Assembly: GCF_017874035.1 (NCBI RefSeq)
Contig: NZ_JAGGKV010000020.1
Span: 1-64,000, forward strand
Reading direction: 5' to 3'
DNA: 64,000 nucleotides
Source: Paenibacillus aceris
Lineage (GTDB): Bacteria; Bacillota; Bacilli; Paenibacillales; NBRC-103111
Shown here: in pieces, positions 25,601 to 33,093 of the stretch
How the letters are laid out: each line of letters opens with the position of its first letter
Numbering within the stretch: the stretch's first letter is position 1
Translations under genes and position numbers: made by a program
The notes under the pieces: model-generated
Told to the model about the DNA's origin: nothing
The model's input: the letters and a program-made list of their open reading frames with translations, nothing else
Database searches by the model: none

Positions 25601-25740
25601 CTTTGGTTAAAAAGAGCCATGAACGCTGTATAGTTCAAAGACTCGGCAATCCCGCTAAAATAAAAGATCGGCAGCATCATCCACAACTTTCGGATATCCT
25701 CCGAACGCAGTCCCATCCATCTCGTTAAGCTTCCTTGCAT
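22681..25740 (-). CDS. NTT/MFS-like membrane protein fused to HEAT repeats and a cyclic-nucleotide-binding fold
   Basis: 1019 aa in three parts. Residues about 1-430 form about 12 membrane helices resembling the ATP/ADP translocase (NTT) or MFS fold. About 450-860 are HEAT repeats (for example RELALEVIGKAKDSAFLPHLIGMIGEES). About 870-1010 is a cNMP-binding jelly roll. In the phosphate cassette the sequence is GETTALDGSPSSITAQA: the Glu is kept but the Arg that normally binds the cyclic phosphate is Ser. It may therefore not bind cAMP/cGMP. There is no clear ribosome site. It lies 32 bp after the GNAT gene and 37 bp before the kinase gene. Membrane signalling or gating is inferred, not nucleotide transport. 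Confidence 0.8.
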   Translation of the reverse strand: MQGSLTRWMGLRSEDIRKLWMMLPIFYFSGIAESLNYTAFMALFNQRFGVQYLPYIYIVEAAIMPLEGWLLAKLANRMPKAKMMTTLYLIMIGLLVLNGAVLLGFKLGGVDFRYYYPILFLSSNFVVRQLTLLLWSTAFDLCPTQQAKRLMPVFIASTTTGGITAGLIAHQIGKLLGTEAVYALAPVLMVFGFIFFRKALARYLAPLTLKEDLRLKNQNGPGNAEGEDQLPAGYYAKQMLRSPFLLCAIALMTLMPAVYFMIEYQYFTATEARFPQEGDLTSFYGLITAIQFTFCLLLQTVSTRLMNWLGASNMLLAITILFFGGFWLTALFINQSIGLAMVSGSYAVFYILLYYIAEPCYQLFFKMMPISKRDGYRYFAQGVAASGGILIGSLLSLLHSFGLIQLSPLAWLGVGLAAILVIVAWYGRHLYIRELVKSVQSLRADLSDIAESFIGGIRSSKALSAMLDYLKHPNDYVRELALEVIGKAKDSAFLPHLIGMIGEESSRIRIAVLRAMNLQSATIQDLVQVASFLEDEDPEVRAESVKLISRATHLRSQSHFFIRVKLLDNHPKVVHEGVKALYALESEESYQACDEAIIKMLDNGGEWAVYGCHTVADLKLSSYSAWVLTLLDDHRPAVKVAAAACLGKLCQVEAIPVLLSMVPLADQELRKAILQALVDMGDKALPALSGSVNHANPFIWNAAVTALAELLDENEIRTQLVDRCVSRMLASTHERALPAALLQLGMDGLAELANQRCAELHNALVGGAWAVMAKFVDERVVATLREATKDESEEVRDNALEVLAEGLGDRKLASALLELLKQGTSRSETAVTEPLVLLQEAAAWSDDWLKEIAVYARSSLERDEMREERKFLTMLDKVIFLKQVSLFADLSVDELGLIAGIATEEVHEDLTYLLRRGQSNSAMYLIIEGNVELSNETGVGETGTIGVLGPKQALGETTALDGSPSSITAQAIFDEVRVLVLQGESLSRLVRLYPEIGIGLLHASSARVRLLENMLLKMA

Positions 25741-25772
25741 ATCATCAGGTCCAATCTATCGGTTCATTTGTC

Positions 25773-26258
25773 TCAGAGAAGCGTTTTGTAGAAAGCTAAT
25801 CTGGCTTCGCCTTCATAATAGTAATTCGGATAAGTGCCGATGATTTCAAAGCCGTTCGCCCGGAACATGTTTTGAATGGGCTGATATTCAGGCAAGTCAC
25901 ATGTATACGTTAAAATATAGCGCCCACCCGCCTCTCTGGAAAACGTCTCCAGAGCTTGGAACAAAATTTTCGCGAGGCCATGCCTCCGGTACTCACGGTG
26001 TACGGCTAAGTAATCCCATAAAAATCCGCCGGATTGATGCTCATTCTCTTTGCAGCTCGTTACGGCAATAATGTTTCCAGCTTCATTCTCGATGAACCAA
26101 TGCCGATGATTGCGCTGCGTCAAGCTAAGCAGGGGAGCATTGCGAAAATGCTCTAATTCCCCAGGTGTATGCCGCTGATCATCAAAAGATGATGCGGATA
26201 AATAAAATTCGGTAATCCGGCTTGCGTCTTCCTCATTCGTTAGCTGGTGCACTTGCAT
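25773..26258 (-). CDS. GNAT-family acetyltransferase
   Basis: 161 aa from the ATG at 26258 (GAGGAG eight bases upstream). An upstream in-frame start at 26336 would overlap the cyclase-like gene by 59 bases and is rejected. The acetyl-CoA site is seen in YLAVHREYRRHGLAKILFQALETF (RxxGxA type, about 87-110), followed by ANGFEIIGTYPNYYYEG. The substrate is unknown. Its place inside the signalling run is unexplained; it may acetylate one of the neighbours or be a passenger. Confidence 0.82.
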   Translation of the reverse strand: MQVHQLTNEEDASRITEFYLSASSFDDQRHTPGELEHFRNAPLLSLTQRNHRHWFIENEAGNIIAVTSCKENEHQSGGFLWDYLAVHREYRRHGLAKILFQALETFSREAGGRYILTYTCDLPEYQPIQNMFRANGFEIIGTYPNYYYEGEARLAFYKTLL

Positions 26259-26277
26259 GTCAGGTTCTCCTCTTTCA

Positions 26278-29046
26278 TCACGAAACAGATAATGTCCCAT
26301 TCCACTCTGCTGTCGTACCGTTCTGGAAATATTCATCGCAAATATAGAAATAAAGCTGTGCCGCCTTATCCTGGCGATTTTGCTTAATGACCATCAAGAA
26401 AGCTTCCCGGGCATCATAAAAACGGCCTACCTGGTAGTAAGTGACAGCTTGCTCGAATAAAACCTTGGTCTTCTCTTTCAGCGCCCGAATCGTATCCGGA
26501 TCGCCCTGATAGACGTCGAACAGGCGAAGCGGCTCCTTCACCCCTTCTACCTGAATCAATCCCAGGTTGCGGTATTGGAAGCCAGACGGCTGCTGAAGCG
26601 ATTGCACCACATGATTGGTAATGAGAATCGACGCGCCAAGCGGCTCCGTCATTTTCTCAAGCACCGCCGCCACATTCACTCCGTCGGAGATCACATTGCC
26701 CTCCAAGCGCTGCTCCTCGCCGATGATTCCGAGTCGAAGCGGCCCTTTATGCAGACCGATGCCGAAATCGAGCGGAGAATAGCCGACTTTTGCCCGATGC
26801 GAATTGTAAAGTTCCAGCTCCTTGCGCATTTCAATACACGCCTGCAGCGCTTCATCCGCCTGATTCGGGAAAAGGGCCATGAAGCCTGCGCCCAAGTACT
26901 TGTTCATGAGACCTTGATGCTTGCGGACATAAGGGCCGAATCGGCTAAGAAACGAATTGACGAAGTTGAAGTTCTCTTCCGGCGTAAGCCTTTTGGACAG
27001 GAGATAAAAGCCCCGGATATTAAAAATCAAAATCGACATGTTTTTCTCCACCTGATCGCCTAGCTGAACCTCCAGAATGCTTTCCTTGTTCAGGAATCGC
27101 AAAAACTGCTGAGGAACGAAACGATAGTAGGACTGACTAAAGTTCTCTACCTTAGTAATATAATCCCGGATGCGCGCTGCCATCGTATTGACGCTGTCGC
27201 CCAGATCTGACACCTCATCCCGCGTGTTGATCGTTACGACCGTATCCCAATTGCCCTTGGCAATCTCACCGACGCTGTTGCGCAGCTTTCGAATCGAAGA
27301 AAGCAATACATACGTCATCAAAACGAGCACAAGCAGCAAACCGACAGAAATGAGCGCAATATTGCGGATAATCGATTTCAAGACGATTTGACGATGTTTG
27401 AGGATGCCGTCCAGATTTTTACTTGTTTCAAATACACCGACAATTTTACCCGCCGAGTTAAAAATAGGTGCAATGGCATAGCGCCATTCGCCGGAGAAGT
27501 CCTGCCACTGTCCTGTAGCCGGCTTGCCTTCCAGCACAACCTGCTGGTTCTCTGGCGTTTGTTGAAACGGATTGAACATATGCATGCCGTCATCATCTTC
27601 CAGAATCCGATAAATAATGCCATTCTCATATTTATAAACGGCTTTGTAAAAGCCTTGATTATCATCCCGTGCGTTATTTTCGAAAACAGACTGAATCTTT
27701 TTGCGGAAAGTTTGATAGATCGCTCCGTTGTAATCCAGCGGTGATGTCAGGCTCTCCAGCTTATCGCCGTCCACCAGATTTTGACCGTTCTTAGCCAGCA
27801 AAACAAGTTCGCTGAACGTTTCTTCTTCCATTTTCTTCGAGAAGCTCTCGTAAATCACCGTCGACAACAGAATCATGGAAACCGCGATGACCGGCACCAA
27901 AATGAGAATCTGCTTCATCATCAAAGGAAGCCGGCGTTGCAGCAGGTTGAAGAAGAAAAGTTTGATCGCATAAAGCACAAGCAACAACGCCGCCACGGCG
28001 ACCGACCAAAGAATAAACGCACTCATTCTAGCCGGCTTGCTGTACAAGGCTTCTACCATGGACGGAGTAATCGTCCCGTCAGGCAGACGGCGATTGATCT
28101 GCGCCGGTTCTACGATAATCAGACTGCCGTCCTCCGCAATCGAGCTCGACGTGGCATCAAAGGCAAGCTCTACGCCGCTGGCCGCAGCCTTTTCCTCCGT
28201 CACAAGGCCTTCGATCGTGTAAGGCTGCTTGGGATCGAGCCGGGAAATCATCTTGTTGTTAAAATCGATGAAAATCAGGCGCCCCTGATTGTCCAAGTGC
28301 ATGCTCTCCGGGAAATTGCGCCTTGTGCGGTCCAGTCCCTCAAGCGGATAAACAAGCTCGGAATGCCCATCGCCGAAAGCGCGGTAAATTTCTCCGCTGC
28401 GCGTCGAATAGTAGATGTCTCCTGGCTTAAAGCCGTCCGCTTCGGAGACATATTTATTTTGCGGGAGCTTTATCGTGAATATGGACTTAGGCTCGGATTG
28501 CTCATCTAGGCCAGTCGGAGATTGATAAAGGGTTAACTGCTGTACTTCATCATTGAAAAAGTAAACCTTCCCATCGTGAACCTGGACGTTTCGCAAAGAT
28601 CCCAGTCTGTACCGCTGATCTCCCGCGTCATTGTATTCCTGCGAAAACAAACTGCGATCGAACTGACCTTCCGGCGTATAACGAACAATCTGCTCAGATT
28701 TAACGGAAATGCCATACGGATCAAGCAGCGTACGAATCGTGTAGAGATATCCTGAATCGTCGACAGCCATATCGTTAAAACGGTACACTTCCCCGTTCTT
28801 CCCAGTCTCACTCGTAATAGAGTATTGCAGAACACCGACCCCATTCAGTTTGTGAATGGTTTTCTTCGCGTTATCAATAACAAATAAATTGTTATGCCCA
28901 TCAGAGATCGCCTTCGATAAACCGTCGAAAGGCATGCTCTTGTGAAAAGGCCATAGTGTGAAGCTCTCCCGGTATGACCCGAGGTAAGTTCCAGCAGCAC
29001 CCAGAAGCAGCAGTACGAGCAGCAATGCCGCAATCGATTTCTTCAT
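26278..29046 (-). CDS. Membrane sensor with HAMP and degenerate class III cyclase domain
   Basis: 922 aa: signal/anchor helix (about 5-25), an extracellular NHL-like propeller region (about 35-340), two membrane helices (about 345-400), an extracytoplasmic sensor (about 400-550), a further helix (about 556-578), HAMP (about 580-632), a class III nucleotidyl cyclase fold (about 650-830) and a helical, TPR-like tail. The first metal Asp (usual ADIRGF) is Asn in FNIRGF, the second (usual GDA) is Ala in KYLGAGFMALF, and the transition-state Arg (usual NxAAR) is Val in NVAAV. The domain is therefore probably catalytically dead and may act as a regulatory scaffold. It lies 16 bp after the stalk gene. 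Confidence 0.82.
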   Translation of the reverse strand: MKKSIAALLLVLLLLGAAGTYLGSYRESFTLWPFHKSMPFDGLSKAISDGHNNLFVIDNAKKTIHKLNGVGVLQYSITSETGKNGEVYRFNDMAVDDSGYLYTIRTLLDPYGISVKSEQIVRYTPEGQFDRSLFSQEYNDAGDQRYRLGSLRNVQVHDGKVYFFNDEVQQLTLYQSPTGLDEQSEPKSIFTIKLPQNKYVSEADGFKPGDIYYSTRSGEIYRAFGDGHSELVYPLEGLDRTRRNFPESMHLDNQGRLIFIDFNNKMISRLDPKQPYTIEGLVTEEKAAASGVELAFDATSSSIAEDGSLIIVEPAQINRRLPDGTITPSMVEALYSKPARMSAFILWSVAVAALLLVLYAIKLFFFNLLQRRLPLMMKQILILVPVIAVSMILLSTVIYESFSKKMEEETFSELVLLAKNGQNLVDGDKLESLTSPLDYNGAIYQTFRKKIQSVFENNARDDNQGFYKAVYKYENGIIYRILEDDDGMHMFNPFQQTPENQQVVLEGKPATGQWQDFSGEWRYAIAPIFNSAGKIVGVFETSKNLDGILKHRQIVLKSIIRNIALISVGLLLVLVLMTYVLLSSIRKLRNSVGEIAKGNWDTVVTINTRDEVSDLGDSVNTMAARIRDYITKVENFSQSYYRFVPQQFLRFLNKESILEVQLGDQVEKNMSILIFNIRGFYLLSKRLTPEENFNFVNSFLSRFGPYVRKHQGLMNKYLGAGFMALFPNQADEALQACIEMRKELELYNSHRAKVGYSPLDFGIGLHKGPLRLGIIGEEQRLEGNVISDGVNVAAVLEKMTEPLGASILITNHVVQSLQQPSGFQYRNLGLIQVEGVKEPLRLFDVYQGDPDTIRALKEKTKVLFEQAVTYYQVGRFYDAREAFLMVIKQNRQDKAAQLYFYICDEYFQNGTTAEWNGTLSVS

Positions 29047-29062
29047 CGCTCTTAATCTCCTC

Positions 29063-32000
29063 TTAATTTGAAATCTGAATGATTTGTGCCGATGCGTTCC
29101 AATCCACCAGCAGGCCTAGGGATTCCGCTATGAACCTTAACGGCACATAGGTTCTTCCTTCCAGCAAATAAGCGGGGCCATCGATTTGCACAGGCTCGCC
29201 ATCAACATAAGCTTTGTCATCATGGATGCGGTTCGTGATGGTCCTGTACTCCGTGCTGACCGTTACCGTGAGACTGTCTTGGTCCCAATCCACAGCGGCA
29301 CCGAACGATTCCGATACGGATCTTATAGGTAAATATGCCTGCCCGTTTATTATAACAGGCGGTGCATCGAATTTGATGAAAATGTTGGGAGAAAGCACGC
29401 TTTCTGCCGGAATCGGTTGAATCGCGACGGGTGTGCCGCTACCCACCTCGGTTATATGCGACAAAGTCGCTGAAACTTCGGCCAGTGCCTGCTGCTCATC
29501 CGGGCCGTACTTGGCCTTCTCCAGCTGCTGCAGGTCCTTCAGCAGCTTCTTCACCTGCTGTTCAAGCTGCTGCTGCACGCCTACATCTTGCGGCAGTGCT
29601 GCCGAAAGTGTCTGCACGGCGTCCAGCTGCGCGAACAGCAGGTCCTTCTTCGCCGTCGCCATCGCCTCGGCGACGGCCTCGACCGAGCGGGTCAGCGTCG
29701 CGACCCGCTCCGTGTCCCCCTGCGCCTGCGCCTGCGCCAGCTTCAGCGCAGCCTCAAGCTTCTGCTTCGCGTCTTCGAGCGAAGCCTGCCCCTCGGATGC
29801 GCCCGTCTGCGCATCCGCAAGCTGCGCCTGCGTCGCCAGGAGCTGCTGCAGCGCCGCTGCTGCAGCTTCCGGCTCGCCGGCGGCGAGAGCTTGCTCCAGC
29901 TTTGTCTGCTGGAGCTCAGCCTTCCCGGCCAGCGCATCTTCGCTGGCCGCGCCATTCCCAGGCGCTGTGCCGCCTGGGGGTTCTTCACCGCCCGGTTCGC
30001 CCGGCGGTGTCTCGGTTTCCTCAGACAGCGCTGCGATCAGCGCGTCCGGGTTGTTCACCAACTCCATCTGCTTAAGAGCTGCTTGGCTGTCGCCCTTCTG
30101 CAGCGCCTCCAGCATCCCGAGCTGGGCCTGCGCATCCTTGATCTCGACCGCCAGATCAGCGATCTCGCTCAGCTTCAAATCCGTAACGGCCGTTTCTTTG
30201 GCCGCTTCCAGCTTCACAATGTCTTTCTTCAGCGTGTCAATCTGCTGCTGCAGCTGCTCAGGCGTTTGCAAAGAAGCAATCGCACCCGGCTTCGTTATTT
30301 CGACGGTGACTTTCAGAGCCGCTTCGTCTTCCTTCGAAAGCGCAGCAGAACTCGTCTTATCAGCTAAAACGCTTGGGTCTACGACATTGTCCATGCCGTA
30401 CCAGACCGCACCAGGCTCATCCGCTTTATAAAAAATTCCCTGTCCTGATGCCGACATCGTCGCAGAGGCCGCATTGTAGGCTTCCGGCGTCAGTGCATCC
30501 AACTGCACCTTGTAGGAACCAATAATTACCGTGCCTAGTCCTTTCTCCTCGTCAGCACCTGGGCCGCTCTCACTGCCGGCCCCGCTTGCACCGTTGCTTC
30601 CTTCACCGGCTGCTCCACTGCCTGCGGTTCCGTCTCCTGCTGAGCTTCCGCCAGTTGTTGCGCCATCGCCACTATCAACGACTTGCGCTGCCAACTGCCC
30701 GGCAGTTCCTTTGCCCTCCAGCAGCAGCTCGCTTATCGGTTTCCCTTTTGCGTACAGCACAACCTTCAGGCTGTCGATTTGACTGAATTTAAGCGTTAAA
30801 TTCCGCACCGCTTTATTGACTTTGACCCGTTTGCCGACCGGAACGCCGTCTTTGGTAAATACCGCATATTCCGTTGCGCCGAGCTTCTTGTTCACCGTCA
30901 CGCTAAAATCACTGAGCAGCGGACCTACAGCCGGCTTCAGCTTCCAAGTGCCCGCAGGCGCTTTCGGATTTTGTGCTTTGACGGCAGCGAGTCCGTCATC
31001 CAAATTCCGATATGGCAGGATGCCTTTCTTCAGCGTTTTTTCAACAGCCCCGCCTGTATCGATATCCAGCTTGCCCAGTGCCGTTTCATAACTCATTTGC
31101 GCAGAAAGGATTTGCTCGTCCGCCTTGCTCACCGCTTCCTTATACGGTGCAAGCTCTTCGGTTTTCATCAAGCTGAGCTTCACTTTCTGGGTCGCACTGC
31201 CCAATGCGCTTACTGCGCTATCTTTATCGCGCAAAGCCTGCGCGTAGCTTTCTTCCGCACCTTTTGCCTCCATATAGGACGCCCTCACGGCAGCAATAAC
31301 CGCCGCTCTGCTCTCCTTCTCTTGAAGCGCAGCCTTGTTCTGTTCCATGGTGGCAATCGGCAGCGCATCGCGTAAATCGTCCAAGTAACGCAGCCCGTCA
31401 AACTCCCCTTGAAGCAGCGATTTTGGAATAGGAATAAAGCCAAGTAAAAGGAAATATCCTTCCCACTCCTTTTTCACCTGAGAAAGAGTCGTCTCATAAC
31501 TGGCCAGGAACATCTCCATGTCTATATCCTTGGCCTTATACAACCCATCCATGACCTTCATCCGGCTGCTTCCAAATTTGGAACTGTACAAATCGCGCGT
31601 CGTGCTTAGTTTATGATCGGCCAACCGCCGATCTTCCGTATCCTTGAGCAGGCTAAGCGTCGACTTCAGCGCGCTATTGATGTAGCTTGGCAGCTGCTTC
31701 TGATCGAGATTCGCATAATCCGGTTCGAACGAAAGCTGGACCTTATTTTCCATATCCAAATGAAGCAGATTGCCGAGTGCCAGACGACTCGATTTGGCTG
31801 TCAATTGGGCCTGTTTGTAGTCGGATGCGGCCTTCTCCAACGCCTTATCCGCCTTATCCTGCTCGGCGCTGTCCGCAAGCCCGAATTTCCGCTTCTTTGC
31901 CACCGTGTCCACATCCGTCTTGGCTTCTTCCCACTTCTTGCGTGCATTCTCCTCCGTTGTTCCAGCCTGATAAGCCGCCAGATACGCTTTCTGTACATCG

Positions 32001-32365
32001 AAACGAACCGTATTCATCGATTGACGCAGCGTTTCCTGGGCAATATAGAGCTGTTTGTTGGCCTCCGGCACCTTCAACCGGGTCGTCAAGTCTTGACTCA
32101 AATTGCGGGGCTTGGCAAAAAGTCCGGATGCCTTCGCCTCCTCGCTTTTAACCGCATGCTGGGCCTGCTCCAGCTCCAGCTTTTTTTTCGAAATATCCGT
32201 TTTGGCGTCCCGCAGTACGGAACTTATTTTCACCCCTTGATCCATCGCTTCTTTCATGGTCAAAGCCTTTACTGACGCAGCTTCCGCCGCCGGCCCTATC
32301 GCCATAACCGGAGCTGTTGACAGCAGCATCGCAAGTCCCAGCTTTACTGCTTTTAACCTTGCCAC
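29063..32365 (-). CDS. Secreted TolC-like coiled-coil protein with C-terminal stalk domain
   Basis: 1100 aa started by GTG at 32365, seven bases after GGAGGG. It has a signal peptide (to about AEAAS, residue 30). About 40-440 are long helices with the repeated heptad look of TolC/outer-membrane-efflux proteins (EARKKWEEAKTDVDTVAKKRKFG). There is a Gly/Ser/Ala linker near 575-610, further Gln/Ala coiled coils (about 690-960) and two copper-amine-oxidase-N-like 'stalk' repeats at the end (YLPIRSVSESFGAAVDWD and YVPLRFIAESLGLLVDWN). It is first in the long run. A TolC-like fold in a single-membrane organism suggests a wall-spanning structural role; that is an inference. Confidence 0.72.
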   Translation of the reverse strand: MARLKAVKLGLAMLLSTAPVMAIGPAAEAASVKALTMKEAMDQGVKISSVLRDAKTDISKKKLELEQAQHAVKSEEAKASGLFAKPRNLSQDLTTRLKVPEANKQLYIAQETLRQSMNTVRFDVQKAYLAAYQAGTTEENARKKWEEAKTDVDTVAKKRKFGLADSAEQDKADKALEKAASDYKQAQLTAKSSRLALGNLLHLDMENKVQLSFEPDYANLDQKQLPSYINSALKSTLSLLKDTEDRRLADHKLSTTRDLYSSKFGSSRMKVMDGLYKAKDIDMEMFLASYETTLSQVKKEWEGYFLLLGFIPIPKSLLQGEFDGLRYLDDLRDALPIATMEQNKAALQEKESRAAVIAAVRASYMEAKGAEESYAQALRDKDSAVSALGSATQKVKLSLMKTEELAPYKEAVSKADEQILSAQMSYETALGKLDIDTGGAVEKTLKKGILPYRNLDDGLAAVKAQNPKAPAGTWKLKPAVGPLLSDFSVTVNKKLGATEYAVFTKDGVPVGKRVKVNKAVRNLTLKFSQIDSLKVVLYAKGKPISELLLEGKGTAGQLAAQVVDSGDGATTGGSSAGDGTAGSGAAGEGSNGASGAGSESGPGADEEKGLGTVIIGSYKVQLDALTPEAYNAASATMSASGQGIFYKADEPGAVWYGMDNVVDPSVLADKTSSAALSKEDEAALKVTVEITKPGAIASLQTPEQLQQQIDTLKKDIVKLEAAKETAVTDLKLSEIADLAVEIKDAQAQLGMLEALQKGDSQAALKQMELVNNPDALIAALSEETETPPGEPGGEEPPGGTAPGNGAASEDALAGKAELQQTKLEQALAAGEPEAAAAALQQLLATQAQLADAQTGASEGQASLEDAKQKLEAALKLAQAQAQGDTERVATLTRSVEAVAEAMATAKKDLLFAQLDAVQTLSAALPQDVGVQQQLEQQVKKLLKDLQQLEKAKYGPDEQQALAEVSATLSHITEVGSGTPVAIQPIPAESVLSPNIFIKFDAPPVIINGQAYLPIRSVSESFGAAVDWDQDSLTVTVSTEYRTITNRIHDDKAYVDGEPVQIDGPAYLLEGRTYVPLRFIAESLGLLVDWNASAQIIQISN

Positions 32366-32662
32366 AATGAATCCCTCCGCTCGCTTGCAACTCTTCTTTT
32401 ATAGTACAATATCTCCCTCACTCTCGCATCCATCTTTTGGAGAAACTTAGCGAATAGAATCGAAACTAGTAATTGATTGATGGTTACCAGCTTTTCTAGT
32501 AGTATAAAAGTAATGGAAACAGACCGGAACGATCCAAATTCCACCCCGTTAGCGCTGAAAAACAGTCTTAAGCTCATCAAGATGATCCAATCTCTCAAGT
32601 TCCTCCCACTTAACATTGAAAAACAATTCTTACATAGCTGATATATATAAGGAGAGAAAACC
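32366..32662. other. Divergent control region between the stalk gene and the DUF4280 gene
   Basis: 297 bp between divergent genes. Apart from the plus-strand promoter at 32477-32505 nothing firm was recognised. A minus-strand ORF across it has no ribosome site or family likeness. No sigma-B/F-type GTTT...GGGTAT promoter was seen, although the run encodes a partner-switching trio. Confidence 0.5.
32477..32505 (+). promoter_or_regulatory. Candidate promoter of the DUF4280-MORN pair
   Basis: TTGATG (32477-32482), a 17-bp spacer and TAGTAT (32500-32505). It would give a leader of about 150 nt before the DUF4280 gene. Confidence 0.5.
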
Positions 32663-33049
32663 ATGGGAAACCTCGTTTGCGGCGGTGCGATGCTTCAGTG
32701 CTCCTTCGGTGCCGCTCCCAGTTCGTTAATGGTGCTGCCGGCCAATATGGTTATGACCGCAATGCCCATCGCGAACATCATGGATAATAAGCCGATGGTG
32801 AATATTTTACCGTTTGGGATGTGCAATTCGATGGCCAATCCTACGGTTGCAGCTGCGACCGCGGCGGCGTTCGGCGCGCTGACTCCCATGCCCTGCATTC
32901 CGGTAACAGCAGCGCCATGGGCGTCAGGATCGCCAACTGTGCTCGTCGCGAACATGCCTGCTCTGAACAACTCCTCCAAGTGCATGTGCAATTGGGGCGG
33001 CGTCATTCAAATTCAGCAGCCTGGACAAATGACCATTCAAGTGCCCTAA
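32663..33049 (+). CDS. DUF4280 (PAAR-like) protein
   Basis: 128 aa, AAGGAGAG nine bases before the ATG. The family pattern is complete: MGNLVCGGAMLQCSFGAAPS at the start, ILPFGMCNSMANP (about 48-60), LTPMPCIP (about 73-80) and SSKCMCNWGGVIQI (about 108-121). Six Cys at family positions suggest metal binding. DUF4280 proteins are regarded as PAAR-like and are found beside polymorphic toxins, which would fit a spike tip or cargo adaptor. It is divergent from the long run that holds the DUF4157 gene and 44 bp before the MORN gene. Confidence 0.85.
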   Translation: MGNLVCGGAMLQCSFGAAPSSLMVLPANMVMTAMPIANIMDNKPMVNILPFGMCNSMANPTVAAATAAAFGALTPMPCIPVTAAPWASGSPTVLVANMPALNNSSKCMCNWGGVIQIQQPGQMTIQVP

Positions 33050-33093
33050 TACCTTGTTTCAAAAATCGATCATCCTTCTAGGAGTGAAATCAT

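Noticed and set aside
27781..28509. 242-residue plus-strand ORF inside the receptor gene
   Set aside because: Basic, low-information antisense reading of the well-supported 26278-29046 gene.
32353..32664. Minus-strand ORF of 103 residues in the divergent region before the stalk gene
   Set aside because: No ribosome site or family likeness, and it overlaps the GTG start of the 1100-residue gene.
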